Assembly: GCA_944380725.1 (NCBI GenBank)
Contig: CALWIK010000002.1
Location: 310,001-374,000 of the forward strand
Reading direction: 5' to 3'
Length of the DNA: 64,000 bases
From: an uncultured Clostridia bacterium
GTDB lineage: Bacteria; Bacillota; Clostridia; Oscillospirales; Acutalibacteraceae
The stretch's first letter is position 1. Each line of letters begins with the position of its first letter. Both the position numbers and the translations under genes were made by a program. The notes below the pieces were generated by a model. That model was given only the letters and a program-made list of their open reading frames with translations, was not told where the DNA came from and did no database searches. Below, in pieces: positions 1 through 9,385 of this stretch.

Positions 1-154
1 GACATCCATAAAAATCTTTTTCTTGATTGTAATCTTCATCTTGGATATACCAAACTTCCGAAGTGCAACCATTATAATTGTTGCAAGCGTTACCTTTCAT
101 GCCTGTACTAAAAATCATGCTAAAAGCAAGTAGCGCAGATAATAATTTTTTCAT
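1..154 (-). CDS. Secreted Cys-containing protein, 5' part only
   Basis: The gene starts with ATG at 154 and runs off the left edge, so only about 51 residues are visible. It begins with two lysines and a hydrophobic stretch (LLSALLAFSMIF), a typical Sec signal peptide that probably ends near residue 23. The first mature residues contain cysteines at about positions 24, 30 and 51 and many Asn, Tyr and Asp. A strong ribosome site (AAGGAG) sits just upstream. The stretch AGGAGATTTTTAT before the start is shared with the secreted-protein gene at 23539. Two promoters can be drawn upstream. I do not recognise the family; disulfide-stabilised extracellular peptide is an inference from the cysteines. 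Confidence 0.7.
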   Translation of the reverse strand, partial: MKKLLSALLAFSMIFSTGMKGNACNNYNGCTSEVWYIQDEDYNQEKDFYGC

Positions 155-199
155 ATAAAAATCTCCTTTAATGTAATTTTATTTAAAATGTTAAAGCTT

Positions 200-228
200 A
201 TATTATTAAGCTTAATTTTAAGTGTAAA
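200..228 (-). promoter_or_regulatory. Possible proximal promoter for the secreted peptide gene, with dyad
   Basis: On the minus strand TTTACA (223-228) and TAATAT (200-205) are 17 bp apart. An inverted repeat AAGCTTA / TAAGCTT (194-200 and 207-213) overlaps the -10, so an operator or a leader hairpin is possible. Confidence 0.4.
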
Positions 229-251
229 TTTGTGTAGCTCCTTTCTTTTTT

Positions 252-280
252 ATTATACCACAAATATGTGATTTTGTAAA
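252..280 (-). promoter_or_regulatory. Sigma-A-type promoter for the secreted peptide gene
   Basis: TTTACA (275-280) and TATAAT (252-257) are 17 bp apart on the minus strand. The spacer holds a small palindrome CACATATTTGTG. Transcription from here would give a leader of about 90 nt before the ATG at 154. Confidence 0.6.
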
Positions 281-328
281 TAGTATGAAATAAAACTCAT
301 TATTTTGTAGGTTTATAACAAAATATTT

Positions 329-1012
329 CTAATGCATCTCATTTTTTATCGATTTTTTGCTTTCAACGTTTGCAATCGTTGCTCCTATTACCTCTTTTGC
401 TCCGGTTTCAAAAAGCATGTTTGCACATTCTGCCATTGTATTACCTGTGGTTAAAATGTCGTCACAAAGTATTATTTTTTTATCTGACACTAGCGTTTTG
501 TCTAAAACGGCATAAACGTTTTTTACATTTTCTGAGCGTTGATCTAAACTAAGCTCATGCTGAATTTTATTATTTTTTACTTTTTTCAGCGTCTCTACAT
601 ATTTTATGCCGGTTATTTTACTTATTTCTCTTGAAAATATTTCAGACTGATTAAATCCTCTTTCTCTTAATCTCGCTTTATTCAGAGGCACACTAGTTAT
701 AAGATCCATTTTAGTTATATCCACTACTTCACGCAAAACATCTGAAATATATCTTCCAAAAGGAAGTGCGAAACTTTTGGCTCCGCGAAACTTATAATCG
801 TGTATGGCTGAACGAATTGGTTCAACGTATGAAAATGGAGCCACTGATAAAAAATTTTTTCCGTTGCGAGTATGAAGTGTATTTTTGATTTTTTGTAGAT
901 TTATCTTTTTTTGACAAACCCTGCACACAATTTCTTCAGATACAATAATTTCGCCACAAAATGGACATCTAGCCGGAAAGAAAATCGATAATATTCTTTT
1001 TAAATTTATCAT
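329..1012 (-). CDS. comFC: ComF family phosphoribosyltransferase-like protein
   Basis: ComFC-type protein needed for natural DNA uptake in other Bacillota. The 227 residues start with a four-cysteine zinc site (CPFC at 16-19, CRVC at 30-33). A type I phosphoribosyltransferase fold follows, with the PRPP loop IILCDDILTTGNT near residues 180-192. GFNQSE in the middle is also typical of the family. The start overlaps the recD2 stop by one base (TAATG), so the two are translationally coupled. That pairing suggests a role in handling single-stranded or incoming DNA, but no other competence gene apart from mecA is visible here. Confidence 0.9.
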   Translation of the reverse strand: MINLKRILSIFFPARCPFCGEIIVSEEIVCRVCQKKINLQKIKNTLHTRNGKNFLSVAPFSYVEPIRSAIHDYKFRGAKSFALPFGRYISDVLREVVDITKMDLITSVPLNKARLRERGFNQSEIFSREISKITGIKYVETLKKVKNNKIQHELSLDQRSENVKNVYAVLDKTLVSDKKIILCDDILTTGNTMAECANMLFETGAKEVIGATIANVESKKSIKNEMH

Positions 1013-3219
1013 TATGTTTCGCTTCCTTTAATAAGAAAATTGCATAAACCAGAATATCGCTTTGTTTTTTTATTGTTTTCCACCATTTTTCGCACAGTCC
1101 ACGCGGTTCCTACCATAACCAACAAAGATTTAGCTCTAGTTACTGCTGTATACAGAAGATTTCTGTAGTAAAGCTGTGGTGCACCGAAATACATAGGCAT
1201 AACTACCGCTTCAAACTCACTGCCCTGACTTTTATGCACGGTAATTGCGTAGGCTAGATCTAAGTCTGCAGCATTTTCCTGTTCATATTTCGCGTATTTA
1301 TCATCAAACTGCACTATTAGCGTTGACTCCAATTTGTCTATGCTTAAAATTATTCCTATGTCTCCATTAAAAATGCCCTCGCCACTTGATCCATCTTCGC
1401 GTGCAAAAATAATGTTATAATTATTTCTTATCTGCATAACTTTATCTCCCTCGCGAAAGACTGTTCCATTTATATTTATCTCTTTTTTTATTTTATCGGC
1501 AGGATTTATTGCTTCCTGCAAAATTTTGTTTATACTAATCGTCCCTAATGGTCCCTTTTTGCCCGGCGCAATTACTTGGATATCAAACAGAGGTGAATAT
1601 CCGTATGTTTTGGGCAAGCGTTTTATGCAAATATCTCTTATTGTACTACTTATTACCTGTGGATCATGCCCATCTATAAAAAAGAAATCATTATTGCGAA
1701 CTGAAAGTTCTGGTAACTCTCCGTTTACAATTTTATGCGCATTTGTAACAATCAAACTTCTGAGTGACTGTCTAAATATTTCTTTTAACTCAACTGTAGG
1801 AATAACTTTTGAATTTATTAAGTCCGAAAGAACATTTCCTGCCCCCACCGATGGTAATTGATCTCTATCGCCAACCATAATAAGTCGGCTACCTAATGGC
1901 ATTGCTCTAAGAACGCTCTCAAACAAACTTGAATCTACCATAGAAAGCTCATCCAAAATTAATGCATCACAATTTAATAAATTTTTTTCATTTCGCTTAA
2001 AATTAGGTCTATTATCAGGATCCCACTGCACTTCTAGCAATCTATGTATAGTTTTTGCCTCTCTGCCAGTAACTGATGCCATTCGTTGAGCCGCTTTGCC
2101 GGTTGGTGCCGCTAGATATACTTTTTCTCCGTTTTTCTCAAGTATATTTATTATTGATTTTAGCGTTGTTGTTTTGCCTGTGCCGGGGCCTCCTGTTAAA
2201 ATTAGCAATCCCACTTCTAGTGCCATTATAATAGCTTTTCTTTGTAGTTCTGCATATTTTATTTGATACTTCTTCTCTATTGCATCAATATATCCCTCTG
2301 CACCTTTTATCTTTTTAGGCGGAAATTTTAGCATCATCAATATTCTCTCAGCAGAATAAACTTCTATTTGATGCATCTTGTTTGTAAAAATAAATTCTCT
2401 ATCATTTATTATATCCAACTGTAAAGTGCCCTCAATAAGTAATTCTTCAAGCACTTCACATATTTGTTCTAAAGCTATTTCTAAAAAATTTGATGCTGCC
2501 TCCAATAGTTTATCTTTTGGCAAGCAAGTATGCCCATTATTCATATTGTGATGCAGTATATAGATTATTCCAGCACGTATTCTATAAGAATCTTCTTGCC
2601 GCATCTGCAACGAATAAGCTAATTTATCTGCCCTCTCAAAATTTACCTCTATCGGCTCTTCACAAAGCAAATATGGATTCTCTTTTATGCGTTCTATTAC
2701 ATCCTGTCCATAAATTTTATAAGTCTTTATTGCTTCTTCTGGGGTTATTCCGTGTTTTCCAAGATATATCATCAGTTCACGAATTTCAAATAGTTTATTA
2801 TATTCTTTAGATATTTTTTTAGCTTTTTCTTTTGTTATTCCTTTTATCTTCTCAAGCTCTTCGGGATTTTTTTCTATTATCTGCAGTGTTCTATCCCCAA
2901 ATTTTTCTACCAATTTACTTGCAATAGATGGCCCTACTCCCTTTATCACGCCAGAAGAAAGATATTTTAAAATCGCAGATCTAGTTGTTGGCATAGAACG
3001 TTCACAGACTTCTACCTCAAACTGATCTCCAAACGTAGGGTGACTTTTAAAATTGCCTAACAACCTTACATTTTCACTCACACTTATATAAGGCATTATT
3101 CCAACCGCTGTCAATACTTCATTATCAACGCTTATTTCAATTACACTGTATCCGTTTTGATCGTTGCGGAATACTATCCGATCTACAGACCCTTTAACTT
3201 CATATAACGTTTTTTTCAC
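1012..3219 (-). CDS. recD2: RecD2-type 5'-3' DNA helicase (RecD/TraA family)
   Basis: Superfamily 1B helicase of the RecBC-independent RecD2 type. The order is an OB-like N-terminal region, helix-hairpin-helix repeats (about 80-190), then the helicase core. The core has a Walker A motif GGPGTGKTTTLK near residue 341, a Walker B-like LILDELSMVD near 420, and a C-terminal UvrD_C_2 segment AYAITVHKSQGSEF near 660. At 735 residues it has the usual full length. The start is GTG with a GGAGG site upstream. It is the first gene of a pair with comFC and is separated from pdp by about 65 bp. Role in repair or recombination is inferred from the family. Confidence 0.92.
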   Translation of the reverse strand: MKKTLYEVKGSVDRIVFRNDQNGYSVIEISVDNEVLTAVGIMPYISVSENVRLLGNFKSHPTFGDQFEVEVCERSMPTTRSAILKYLSSGVIKGVGPSIASKLVEKFGDRTLQIIEKNPEELEKIKGITKEKAKKISKEYNKLFEIRELMIYLGKHGITPEEAIKTYKIYGQDVIERIKENPYLLCEEPIEVNFERADKLAYSLQMRQEDSYRIRAGIIYILHHNMNNGHTCLPKDKLLEAASNFLEIALEQICEVLEELLIEGTLQLDIINDREFIFTNKMHQIEVYSAERILMMLKFPPKKIKGAEGYIDAIEKKYQIKYAELQRKAIIMALEVGLLILTGGPGTGKTTTLKSIINILEKNGEKVYLAAPTGKAAQRMASVTGREAKTIHRLLEVQWDPDNRPNFKRNEKNLLNCDALILDELSMVDSSLFESVLRAMPLGSRLIMVGDRDQLPSVGAGNVLSDLINSKVIPTVELKEIFRQSLRSLIVTNAHKIVNGELPELSVRNNDFFFIDGHDPQVISSTIRDICIKRLPKTYGYSPLFDIQVIAPGKKGPLGTISINKILQEAINPADKIKKEININGTVFREGDKVMQIRNNYNIIFAREDGSSGEGIFNGDIGIILSIDKLESTLIVQFDDKYAKYEQENAADLDLAYAITVHKSQGSEFEAVVMPMYFGAPQLYYRNLLYTAVTRAKSLLVMVGTAWTVRKMVENNKKTKRYSGLCNFLIKGSET

Positions 3220-3247
3220 TCGCCGGTCCTCCTCTTAAACGATTTTT

Positions 3248-3271
3248 TGCCGACGGCGGTATAGTCGCCGG
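3248..3271. other. GC-rich interrupted hairpin between pdp and recD2
   Basis: The 24 bases form two 4-bp GC stems separated by one mismatch. There is no T-run on either side, so an intrinsic terminator is unlikely; RNA processing or partial attenuation at the operon boundary is possible. Confidence 0.3.
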
Positions 3272-3283
3272 CGCAGATAAAAC

Positions 3284-4606
3284 TTAGTATTTTTCTACGC
3301 CTTCTGTACTTACTCGAGCATAAATCAATTGTGTATGATTAGTGGGAGTGTCTGAAACCTTTATAGCGTTTAGTAAAATCTTTTCGGCAGACTTGCATTT
3401 TTTAATATCATCAGAATATAACGTCGCAAGCACTTCTCCACAATTAATTTGCTCCTCCACTTTTTTATTTAGAAAGATCCCCGCACTAAAGTCTATATTG
3501 CTATCTTTGGTTTCTCTTCCGGCACCCAAAATCATTGCAACACGGCCACAACTCTCTGTATTTATTGATTTAATATATCCGTTTTTTTCTGCCTTTACTT
3601 CATATTTAAATTTAGCCTGTTTAAACCCAGAATAGTCCTCCAATATCGAAGCATCTCCACCCTGTGCAGCAACCATATCCTTTAATTTTTTTAGCGCAGA
3701 ACCATCTTCTATAGCTTTTTTTGCCATAGCTCTACATTTTGATATTGACCCCAGTTTCGCTAAATACATCATATTAGCCGACAACTCTATGCAAAGCGCT
3801 TCTAGATCCTTTGGGCCACGACCTCTTAATGTCTCGCACGCTTCTATAACTTCCAAAGAATTCCCTACTGCTCTGCCAAGCGGAACATCCATATTTGTAA
3901 CCAAAGCTAAAGTTTTTTTACCAACATGTTCACCGATTGACACCATGGTTTTGGCCAGATTTATTGCGTCTGGTCTTGTCTTCATAAACGCACCACTGCC
4001 TATTTTTACATCTAACAAAATGCAGTCTGCTCCGGCTGCTATCTTCTTGCTCATAATGCTCGACGCTATAAGCGGAATACTGTCTATTGTTGCTGTAACA
4101 TCTCTAAGTGCATACAATTTTTTATCTGCGGGATCCAAGTCGCCTGACTGCCCTATTACACTTACTCCTATATTTTTTACAATTTCTAAAAATTTCTCTC
4201 TCTCTATATTTGTTTTTAATCCCGGAATCGATTCTAGTTTATCGATTGTTCCTCCAGTATGGCCAAGTCCTCTGCCGCTCATTTTGGCAACTTTAGCTCC
4301 CGTTGATGCAACTATCGGAGATATAATTAACGTTGTTTTATCTCCAACTCCACCCGTACTGTGCTTATCCACCTTTACTCCAGGAATCGAAGTTAGATCT
4401 GAAATTTCTCCTGAATTTGCCATATGCATTGTAAAATCTGCAGTTTCTTGGGGTGTCATTCCTTTGAAATATATTGCCATAAGTAGAGCTGCTGCTTGAT
4501 AATCAGGTATTTCTCCATTAACATAACCTTTTAGAAAAAATTCTATCTCCTCTTCAGTTAAGATATTGCCATCTCTTTTTTTCTTTATTAAGTCATACAT
4601 TCTCAT
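3284..4606 (-). CDS. pdp: Pyrimidine-nucleoside phosphorylase
   Basis: Splits uridine, thymidine and deoxyuridine with phosphate into base and (deoxy)ribose-1-phosphate. The 440-residue length fits the Pdp/DeoA family. The phosphate-binding signature is clear in the first third (KHSTGGVGDKTT, then SGRGLGHTGGTIDKLE). The C-terminal lid domain is complete. It is the last gene of the nucleoside operon, 13 bp after cdd, so cytidine deaminated by Cdd can be cleaved here. Pdp versus strict thymidine phosphorylase cannot be settled by eye; the Bacillota context favours the broad pyrimidine enzyme. Confidence 0.92.
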   Translation of the reverse strand: MRMYDLIKKKRDGNILTEEEIEFFLKGYVNGEIPDYQAAALLMAIYFKGMTPQETADFTMHMANSGEISDLTSIPGVKVDKHSTGGVGDKTTLIISPIVASTGAKVAKMSGRGLGHTGGTIDKLESIPGLKTNIEREKFLEIVKNIGVSVIGQSGDLDPADKKLYALRDVTATIDSIPLIASSIMSKKIAAGADCILLDVKIGSGAFMKTRPDAINLAKTMVSIGEHVGKKTLALVTNMDVPLGRAVGNSLEVIEACETLRGRGPKDLEALCIELSANMMYLAKLGSISKCRAMAKKAIEDGSALKKLKDMVAAQGGDASILEDYSGFKQAKFKYEVKAEKNGYIKSINTESCGRVAMILGAGRETKDSNIDFSAGIFLNKKVEEQINCGEVLATLYSDDIKKCKSAEKILLNAIKVSDTPTNHTQLIYARVSTEGVEKY

Positions 4607-4619
4607 TGAATCATATCTC

Positions 4620-5057
4620 CTAGTTTAAATCATCTGCACTAAATCCCAGCGGAAATAATTCTTTTAGCTTAAATATTTTCACCTTTTCTTTTCTTCCTGC
4701 TAAAATTATTTCGAACTCATTTTTGTCACAAAATTCCTGCATCACCTGTCTGCAAACTCCACAAGGAAAACATATCTTATTAAGTTCCGCATCTTCTTTT
4801 CCTCCAATCACAGCTATCGCTCTAAACTTGTGCTCTCCTTGGCTAACTGCCTTAAAAAATGCTACTCTTTCAGCACAACAAGTTGGCGTATGTGCTACGG
4901 ATTCTATATTACACCCTGTATATATCTTGCCTGATTTTGTCAATAGGGCCGCTCCTACATAAAATTTAGAATACGGTGCATATGCCAAATCTCTAGCTTT
5001 TTTTGCTTCAGATACTAATAATTCTATCATATCTGCTGTTAATTCTTTTTTAGGCAT
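4620..5057 (-). CDS. cdd: Cytidine deaminase
   Basis: Converts cytidine and deoxycytidine to uridine and deoxyuridine. It carries the zinc-dependent deaminase motif TCCAERVAF with catalytic Glu, and the second zinc site PCGVCRQ. The ATG at 5057 (MPKKEL) is preceded by GGAGG at 6-nt spacing. A longer reading from a GTG at 5078 would put that ribosome site inside the coding region, so I reject it. The resulting 145 residues suit the homotetrameric class. It lies between deoC and pdp. Confidence 0.93.
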   Translation of the reverse strand: MPKKELTADMIELLVSEAKKARDLAYAPYSKFYVGAALLTKSGKIYTGCNIESVAHTPTCCAERVAFFKAVSQGEHKFRAIAVIGGKEDAELNKICFPCGVCRQVMQEFCDKNEFEIILAGRKEKVKIFKLKELFPLGFSADDLN

Positions 5058-5129
5058 TCTTATCCTCCACAGGCGCACGCTGAATGTAGTTTTGCGATTT
5101 AGTAAACTGCGTCAGCGCTAATATTTAAT

Positions 5130-5786
5130 TTAGATATCCTTTTCCTTTGCCAATTTAACTATCCGGCTTGTACCTAAACGCTCTGCGCCCAACAAAATAA
5201 ATTTTTCTGCGTCCTCAATTGTCGAGATCCCACCCGCAGCTTTTATTTTTACGTTTTCTCCAACATGCTCCGAGAATAATTTTACGTCTTCAAACGTAGC
5301 GCCTTCGGCAGCAAAACCAGTTGATGTTTTTATAAAATCCGCTCCAGCATTAGTAACGAGTTCACAAATTTTTATTTTTTCTTCTTCTGTTAAAAAGCAT
5401 GTCTCAACAATTACTTTTAAAATTCTGTTTGAACATGCTGCTTTTATTTTTTCAATCTCATTTAAAACCAGATCAAATTTTGCATCCTTAACCCAGCCTA
5501 GATTTATGACCATATCTATCTCATCTGCACCGTTTTTTATTGCGTCTATCGTCTCAAAGACCTTAGCTTCTGTTGTGTTGTATCCATTAGGAAAGCCAAC
5601 CACTGTGCAAACCCTCATTTCGTCTCCAACATAATCTTTCGCTCTTTTTACATGTGTAGGCGCTATGCATACTGATGCAACTTTGTATTTTATTGCATCA
5701 TCACAAAGACATTTTATATCTTCAAATTTTGCCGTCTGGCTAAGCAGTGTGTGATCTACCTTGCTTAAAATTTTTTTTATATTCAT
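5130..5786 (-). CDS. deoC: Deoxyribose-phosphate aldolase
   Basis: Class I aldolase that cleaves 2-deoxyribose-5-phosphate to glyceraldehyde-3-phosphate and acetaldehyde. The Schiff-base lysine is in IKTSTGF near residue 152 and the second lysine in KAAGGI further on. Length (218 residues) matches the short bacterial DeoC class. A GGAG site precedes the ATG. It acts after DeoB in the same operon. Confidence 0.94.
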   Translation of the reverse strand: MNIKKILSKVDHTLLSQTAKFEDIKCLCDDAIKYKVASVCIAPTHVKRAKDYVGDEMRVCTVVGFPNGYNTTEAKVFETIDAIKNGADEIDMVINLGWVKDAKFDLVLNEIEKIKAACSNRILKVIVETCFLTEEEKIKICELVTNAGADFIKTSTGFAAEGATFEDVKLFSEHVGENVKIKAAGGISTIEDAEKFILLGAERLGTSRIVKLAKEKDI

Positions 5787-5812
5787 TATATGGCTCCTTA
5801 AAAACTTAAAAT

Positions 5813-6700
5813 TTATCGTTTACCTTTTTTGTATGGCTTTCCGTTTGCACTAGGCGCCATAGAGCGGCCTACGAATAAAATTAGTACCACTATTGTTAAA
5901 ACATACGGCAGCATGCTTAAAAATTCGGATGGAATATCAATTCTGCCTCCGCCAAAAGTTACAGCCAAAGCCTGCGCTAAAGCAAATAATAAACACGCAC
6001 CATATGCTCCTTGAGGCTTCCATTTTCCAAAAATAACTGCTGCTAGAGCTATAAATCCTTGGCCACTTATTGCCGTAGGAGTAAACTGTGACACCACGCC
6101 CAACGTCATTGCTGCGCCTCCGGCGCCTGCTAAAAATCCCGAGACTATAACACTTGTACATCTAACTTTTGTTACATTTATTCCCAAAGTATCGGCTGCT
6201 GCTGGGTGCTCTCCTACAGATCGTATTCGTAGCCCCCATTTTGTTCTATACAACACAAACCATAACAATATCGTTATTAATAGCGCTAGCAATACTGTAA
6301 CATCGACTAAGCCAAAGATTTTGGGCAATTTATTTGCGATTCTTGTGGTAGTGGTTTTATTTTTAAACAATAATCTGCACAAAAAAAGTGATAATCCTGG
6401 ACCTATAAAATTAAGCGCCATCCCAGAGATCGTCTGATCGGCTTTAAAGTTAACTGAAGCAACTGCATGCAGTACTACCAAAATTACTCCAGCTAAACTG
6501 CCAGATAGTAATCCCAGCCAAGGATTTTGCGTATAAAATCCTACTGCTGCTCCAACAAAAGCACCAAAAGTCATTATTCCTTCTATGCCAACATTTACTA
6601 CGCCCGCGTTTTCCGAAACTACTCCACTCATAGCTCCAAAAATCAGTGGCGTAGAGTACATCAGAGTTGTATTTATTATAGACATTATACTACTCAACAT
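5813..6700 (-). CDS. Nucleoside ABC transporter permease (second)
   Basis: Membrane permease of the BPD_transp_2 family, most like the NupQ/YufQ type of nucleoside importers. It has about eight hydrophobic segments and the repeated Gly-Ala-rich cores of this family, for example [13 protein letters not shown] near residue 37 and the [18 protein letters not shown] segment. The ATG at 6700 has AGGAGG at 6-nt spacing and overlaps the upstream permease gene by 11 bases; a start at 6733 has no such site. With 295 residues it is shorter than its partner, as usual for the pair. Nucleoside specificity is inferred from the operon. Confidence 0.88.
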   Translation of the reverse strand: MLSSIMSIINTTLMYSTPLIFGAMSGVVSENAGVVNVGIEGIMTFGAFVGAAVGFYTQNPWLGLLSGSLAGVILVVLHAVASVNFKADQTISGMALNFIGPGLSLFLCRLLFKNKTTTTRIANKLPKIFGLVDVTVLLALLITILLWFVLYRTKWGLRIRSVGEHPAAADTLGINVTKVRCTSVIVSGFLAGAGGAAMTLGVVSQFTPTAISGQGFIALAAVIFGKWKPQGAYGACLLFALAQALAVTFGGGRIDIPSEFLSMLPYVLTIVVLILFVGRSMAPSANGKPYKKGKR

Positions 6701-7817
6701 TTTTTTCCCTCCTCTTTGCCAATTTGTTTGCAACCATCGGTACCACTCCCGAAAGCGCTACAAAAAATAAAACTGAACCCATTGTTATAGAAATTATTTC
6801 TGAAGGAATTCCTAAATCCATTTGCAAGGCATTCCCGCCGTAATTTAACGCTCCAAAAAACAAACCTGAAAGGATACATCCTATTGGCGATGTTCGTGCA
6901 ATTAATGCAACAAACAAACCGTTAAATCCTATATTTTCGAACATACTCAATTTATATATAGCGTGCGGTGAAACTCCTGTTATTGTTATCGCAGCAGCCA
7001 GGCCACATATTGCACCAGAAATAGTCATTGCTGCCATAATGTTTCTCTTTACACCTATACCGGCAAACTCAGCTGCTTTAGCATTGTTGCCTACTGCTCT
7101 TATGCTATATCCTAAACTTGTTTTATACAGCAAAAACCAAACTATAATTGCCACCACTACCGCCAACAAAATCCCCGCATTTATGTCAGTTTTTAACAAA
7201 ACTTCGGAGAGCCACTTGTTTTGCCTCAAATATTCTATTCCCTCCTTGGAGATCTTCCATTTGTAAAAAAGAGTTGTAAAGCCAGAGTCGTTTATAGAAA
7301 GGCTCCTCATAGTGGATGGTTTATGAAATGTTTGTGAATCAACAACAAAGTTGCACAAATAAAATGCAATCCAGTTGAGCATGATGCCTGTAATTACCTC
7401 ATGTATCCCGAATTTAGCTTTTAATATTCCAATTAATCCGCCATAAATTACCCCCGACAACATACCAGCAAAAAATATTATTGGTACTTGATAAATAGCA
7501 GGCAATCTTAAACTTACGCCTACCATCATAGCAACCACAGAACCTATTATGTACTGACCTTCTGCGCCTATATTAAAAAGACCTGTTTTAAAAGCAAAGG
7601 CTACACTTATTCCTGTCAAAATTATAGGCGTACTTTTTTCTATTACCTTTAAAACATATTTTGGACGTGAAAAAATTCCCTTTAAAAGCGTATTAAAAGC
7701 CATAATCGGGCTGTATCCTGAAAAAAACAATATAGCTCCTGCCACCAATATTCCGAATATTATAGCCAAAAATGTGGAAGTAATTGGTTTTTTTAGAATT
7801 TTAATTAATCTTTGCAT
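6690..7817 (-). CDS. Nucleoside ABC transporter permease (first)
   Basis: Larger permease (375 residues) of the same BPD_transp_2 family, like NupP/YufP. It has about ten membrane segments, with the family motif FNIGAEGQYIIGS near residue 80 and an extended external loop around residues 160-205. It begins 2 bp after the ATPase stop and overlaps the next permease, so the transporter components are tightly coupled. The ribosome site AGGAGG is about 12 nt from the ATG, longer than optimal. Confidence 0.88.
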   Translation of the reverse strand: MQRLIKILKKPITSTFLAIIFGILVAGAILFFSGYSPIMAFNTLLKGIFSRPKYVLKVIEKSTPIILTGISVAFAFKTGLFNIGAEGQYIIGSVVAMMVGVSLRLPAIYQVPIIFFAGMLSGVIYGGLIGILKAKFGIHEVITGIMLNWIAFYLCNFVVDSQTFHKPSTMRSLSINDSGFTTLFYKWKISKEGIEYLRQNKWLSEVLLKTDINAGILLAVVVAIIVWFLLYKTSLGYSIRAVGNNAKAAEFAGIGVKRNIMAAMTISGAICGLAAAITITGVSPHAIYKLSMFENIGFNGLFVALIARTSPIGCILSGLFFGALNYGGNALQMDLGIPSEIISITMGSVLFFVALSGVVPMVANKLAKRREKNVE

Positions 7818-7819
7818 AT

Positions 7820-9352
7820 TTATATTTTGCCTCCTGCCATCAACAACCCTACTGTATTTTCGTTTACTTCTTCTTGCAAAAATTCTCCCACTATCTTTCC
7901 ATCATAAATAACTGCTATTCTATCTGCCAAACTTAAAATCTCATCCAGCTCGAGCGAAATTAGCAAAACTGCTTTGCCCTTGTCACGTTGTTCCACCAAA
8001 ATTTTATGCACATACTCTATAGCTCCCACATCAAGCCCGCGTGTTGGCTGCACAGCTATTAATAGATCAGGATCATTAGCAATCTCTCGACCTATTATTA
8101 CCTTTTGCTGGTTGCCTCCCGAAAGTTCTCTTATTTGCATATTAACGCAGTCTTCTGGCCTAACATCGTATTCAGATATTATCTCTTTTGCAAATTTGTT
8201 TATCTCACCGTAATTTAAAATCCCTGCTTTTGAATATGGATACTCTTTATATCTTTCAAGAATAACATTTTCGGCAACAGAAAAATCTAGCACTAGACCA
8301 CGCTTTTGCCTATCCTCATGAATCGTTGATATTTTATTTTTTATTACATTTTTAGGTTTTGTATTTTGAATTTTATTTCCGTTAATTTTTATTACTCCAC
8401 TAGAAACTTTAGAAAGACAAGTGATTGCCTCCACCAATTCTTTTTGACCATTTCCATCTACTCCAGCTACACCCAAAATTTCTCCCTTTCTTATCTTCAA
8501 AGATAGCCCTTTTAGTGCGTTTATTCCCTTATGTACTTTACTTGTCACCGTTAAATCTTCAACTTCAAAAATTACTTTTCCGGGCTTAGCTGGTGTTTTT
8601 TCTACCACAAGTTTAACATTGCGTCCAACCATTTTATCGGCTAATTCAGTCTGTGTAATGTTCTTCACATCCACTGTATCTATGTATTTTCCTCTACGAA
8701 TTATTGTACATGCATCTGACGAGGCTTTTATTTCTTTTAATTTGTGCGTAATAATTATTATTGTTTTGCCGTCTGCTATAAGCCTATGCATAATTTCTAT
8801 CAGATCTTTTATTTCTTGCGGTGTTAATACTGCTGTAGGCTCATCTAGAATCAATATATCTGCTCCACGATACAATGTCTTTAAAATCTCCACACGCTGC
8901 TGCATACCAACAGAAATATCCGCTATTTTGGCGTCTTTATCGACTTTAAGGCCATATTTTTCAACAATTTTATCAATTTCTTCTTTAGCTTTTTTCATAT
9001 CGAGAATTCCGCAGCAAGACACAACTTCTTTTCCAAGAATTATATTTTGTGATACAGTAAAATTTTCCACAAGCATAAAATGTTGATGTACCATTCCGAT
9101 TTTATTTTCTATTGCGATATTCGGATTTTTCATATTAATTCTTTTACCATTAATATAAACTTCTCCCTCATCTGCCTGATATAAGCCATACAGAATATTC
9201 ATCAGTGTAGTTTTACCGGCTCCATTCTCACCTAATACTGCATGGATAGTACCTTTTTTTATCTCTATGCTAACATCGTCGAGTGCTCTGCAGTCTCCAA
9301 AATTTTTGGTTATGTTTTTCATTTGAACCGCATATTCAGAACTAATTTTCAC
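7820..9352 (-). CDS. Nucleoside/sugar-type ABC transporter ATPase, two domains
   Basis: Duplicated ATPase (510 residues) of the carbohydrate/nucleoside uptake class (NupO/YufO, RbsA-like). Domain 1 has Walker A GENGAGKTTLMN near residue 41, signature ISVGMQQRVEI and Walker B LILDEPTAVLT. Domain 2 has the usual degenerate Walker A (GVDGNGQKEL) but an intact signature LSGGNQQKVIIG. The start is GTG at 9352; an ATG ten codons later is the alternative. It lies between the binding lipoprotein and the two permeases and powers them on the cytoplasmic face. Confidence 0.92.
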   Translation of the reverse strand: MKISSEYAVQMKNITKNFGDCRALDDVSIEIKKGTIHAVLGENGAGKTTLMNILYGLYQADEGEVYINGKRINMKNPNIAIENKIGMVHQHFMLVENFTVSQNIILGKEVVSCCGILDMKKAKEEIDKIVEKYGLKVDKDAKIADISVGMQQRVEILKTLYRGADILILDEPTAVLTPQEIKDLIEIMHRLIADGKTIIIITHKLKEIKASSDACTIIRRGKYIDTVDVKNITQTELADKMVGRNVKLVVEKTPAKPGKVIFEVEDLTVTSKVHKGINALKGLSLKIRKGEILGVAGVDGNGQKELVEAITCLSKVSSGVIKINGNKIQNTKPKNVIKNKISTIHEDRQKRGLVLDFSVAENVILERYKEYPYSKAGILNYGEINKFAKEIISEYDVRPEDCVNMQIRELSGGNQQKVIIGREIANDPDLLIAVQPTRGLDVGAIEYVHKILVEQRDKGKAVLLISLELDEILSLADRIAVIYDGKIVGEFLQEEVNENTVGLLMAGGKI

Positions 9353-9385
9353 TAACTCCTCTTCCTCCCTTAAGATAACTCTTTT

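Noticed and set aside
3248..3271. Intrinsic terminator between pdp and recD2
   Set aside because: The stem is interrupted and no T-run follows on either strand, so it is listed only as a hairpin.
3789..4499. Long plus-strand frame opposite pdp (236 codons)
   Set aside because: Antisense shadow of a fully conserved enzyme gene; no ribosome site and no recognisable protein.
8619..9086. 155-codon plus-strand frame opposite the ABC ATPase
   Set aside because: Antisense shadow with no start signal; the ATPase motifs on the minus strand explain the region.
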